DNA of 64,000 bases, from positions 365,118-429,117 of the forward strand of contig NZ_LNYZ01000013.1 of NCBI RefSeq assembly GCF_001468065.1, given 5' to 3'. This DNA is from Legionella steigerwaltii. Lineage in GTDB: Bacteria; Pseudomonadota; Gammaproteobacteria; Legionellales; Legionellaceae. Numbering within the stretch: the stretch's first letter is position 1; each line of letters opens with the position of its first letter. A program made the position numbers and the translations under genes. Shown in pieces: positions 62,939-64,000 of this stretch. A model generated the notes under the pieces. That model had not been told where the DNA came from and did no database searches. It saw only the letters and a list, made by a program, of their open reading frames with translations.

Positions 62939-64000
62939 TTAAGTAATTAGTTGCTCCATAGAGAAAATAGGTAACAACGTAGCGAGTACAATAAACAAAA
63001 CAATTGCACCCATCAACAAAATCACCATTGGCTCCAATAATGTCAATGAGGTATCAATTAACCGCTTGACTTCATTATCCAGATGTACGGCGGCCCGTTC
63101 CATCATATTCGATAATTGGCCACTTTTCTCACCGCTGGCAATTAAATGGATTGCCATGGGACTAATATAACCTGTTTCCTTTAAAGCCTCATTAATACCG
63201 CATCCTTCCTTAACTTTAACTGCTGCAGTATCAAAAGCTTGCCGCATAACAACGTTAGTTACTAGACTCGCTGCAACACGCATTGTTTCTAGAACGCTTA
63301 CACCCGCTGCGAATAGTATACCAAAAGTGTGGATATAACGCGAAACATTAACTGTTTTTACTAAGTACGAAACTATAGGTAATCTCAATAATAGGCGATG
63401 CCAAAGTGTTTTAATTTTCTCATTGGCAAGACTTTTCTTAAAGCCGATAATCACTACAATAACCCCAATTAAAGCATATAAACCATAATCCTTAATAAAA
63501 TGGCTTATATTAATTAATATGAGTGTCATTTCCGGTAGGGTTTGTCCGCCACTGGTAAAGACTTCTATGATTTTAGGAACTACAAAACTCAGCAAAAAGC
63601 AAATAATAGCAATAGAAACGATGATCATAATAAGGGGATAAATCAAGGCTTGTTGAACTTTTTGTCGGGTTTGCTGTTGATTTTCAGTATAGTCTGCTAA
63701 TTTTTCTAAAACCACATCAAGATGCCCAGTTTGCTCACCTGAACCCACTGTTGAACGATATAATTCGGGGAATGCTTGTGGAAATTGTCCCATCGCTTGT
63801 GCTAATCCATAACCTTCAAGCACTTTTGCACGAACGCCGATAATCAGTTCTCTTACTTTATCTTTTTCTGTTTGCTCACTGACTCCACGTAATGATTCTT
63901 CAACGGGAATGCCAGCGGCCAGCAATGTAGCCAATTGGCGTGTAAATAACGCAAGATCTGCCGCAGAAATTTTGCCTTTGGCATTGTTACCCGAACGTTG
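62939..64000 (-). CDS. lspF: Type II secretion inner-membrane protein GspF (partial, 5' end outside window)
   Basis: At least 353 residues of a GspF/PilC platform protein. The first T2SSF domain is present (FTRQLATLLAAGIPVEESL, ... GSGEQTGHLDVVLEKLADY), then two transmembrane helices, the second T2SSF domain (FGILFAAGVSVLETMR, IASGEKSGQLSNMM) and the final helix. The frame runs off the right edge of the window, so about 50-70 N-terminal residues are missing. The gene is upstream of lspG by 35 bases. Confidence 0.95.
   Translation of the reverse strand, partial: QRSGNNAKGKISAADLALFTRQLATLLAAGIPVEESLRGVSEQTEKDKVRELIIGVRAKVLEGYGLAQAMGQFPQAFPELYRSTVGSGEQTGHLDVVLEKLADYTENQQQTRQKVQQALIYPLIMIIVSIAIICFLLSFVVPKIIEVFTSGGQTLPEMTLILINISHFIKDYGLYALIGVIVVIIGFKKSLANEKIKTLWHRLLLRLPIVSYLVKTVNVSRYIHTFGILFAAGVSVLETMRVAASLVTNVVMRQAFDTAAVKVKEGCGINEALKETGYISPMAIHLIASGEKSGQLSNMMERAAVHLDNEVKRLIDTSLTLLEPMVILLMGAIVLFIVLATLLPIFSMEQLIT

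Overview
The window looks like the chromosome of a Legionella species, probably not L. pneumophila itself. The DNA is AT-rich. It carries a type II secretion pseudopilin operon in Legionella order (lspF-G-H-I-J-K), an LpnE-like Sel1-repeat protein, and many proteins that resemble Dot/Icm effectors (F-box, Fic, TPR, patatin, and large helical proteins with no recognisable family). One of these genes has a convincing PmrA-type promoter. No Dot/Icm apparatus gene, integrase, transposase, rRNA operon or CRISPR array was found. Species identity is an inference.

Layout. 0-5.3 kb: secreted and membrane proteins of unknown role and an alpha/beta hydrolase. 5.5-10.6 kb: a lipid- or amine-metabolism block, made of a fatty-acyl-AMP ligase/ACP/esterase fusion, an overlapping HAD phosphatase and a convergent class III aminotransferase. 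10.7-16 kb: a PmrA-box effector candidate, a purine/uracil-type permease, an F-box membrane protein, a YbaK deacylase, and a two-gene unit of a 59-residue peptide followed by a HExxH peptide-modification-type enzyme, which is the best candidate for a new system. 16-27.5 kb: CCA-adding enzyme, TPR protein, variant Fic protein, RhlE helicase, second F-box protein, soluble PAS-PAS hybrid kinase with receiver and Hpt, and a helical effector-like protein.

28.4-44.9 kb: a variable segment. It is bounded on the right by an intact tRNA-Arg(CCU) and on the left by a decayed copy of the same tRNA in the same orientation. It holds two tandem patatins (the second lacks the catalytic Asp), acetoacetate decarboxylase, a 906-residue protein with a CaaX-like tail, gene fragments, a LuxR-type regulator, an outer-membrane protein, two related secreted DUF1566-like proteins in opposite orientation, and two unrecognised proteins, one with ADP-ribosyltransferase-like motifs.

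45-64 kb: mostly core genes. These are an ABC exporter, small envelope proteins, a further effector-like protein, nrdAB with NrdR and DnaA sites upstream, a NAGPA-type protein, pmbA, an LpnE-like protein, a beta-lactamase-fold hydrolase, and lspF-K running off the right end. Two related palindromic elements (48 and 144 bp, both whole codons) lie in frame in the leader peptides of lspH and lspI.
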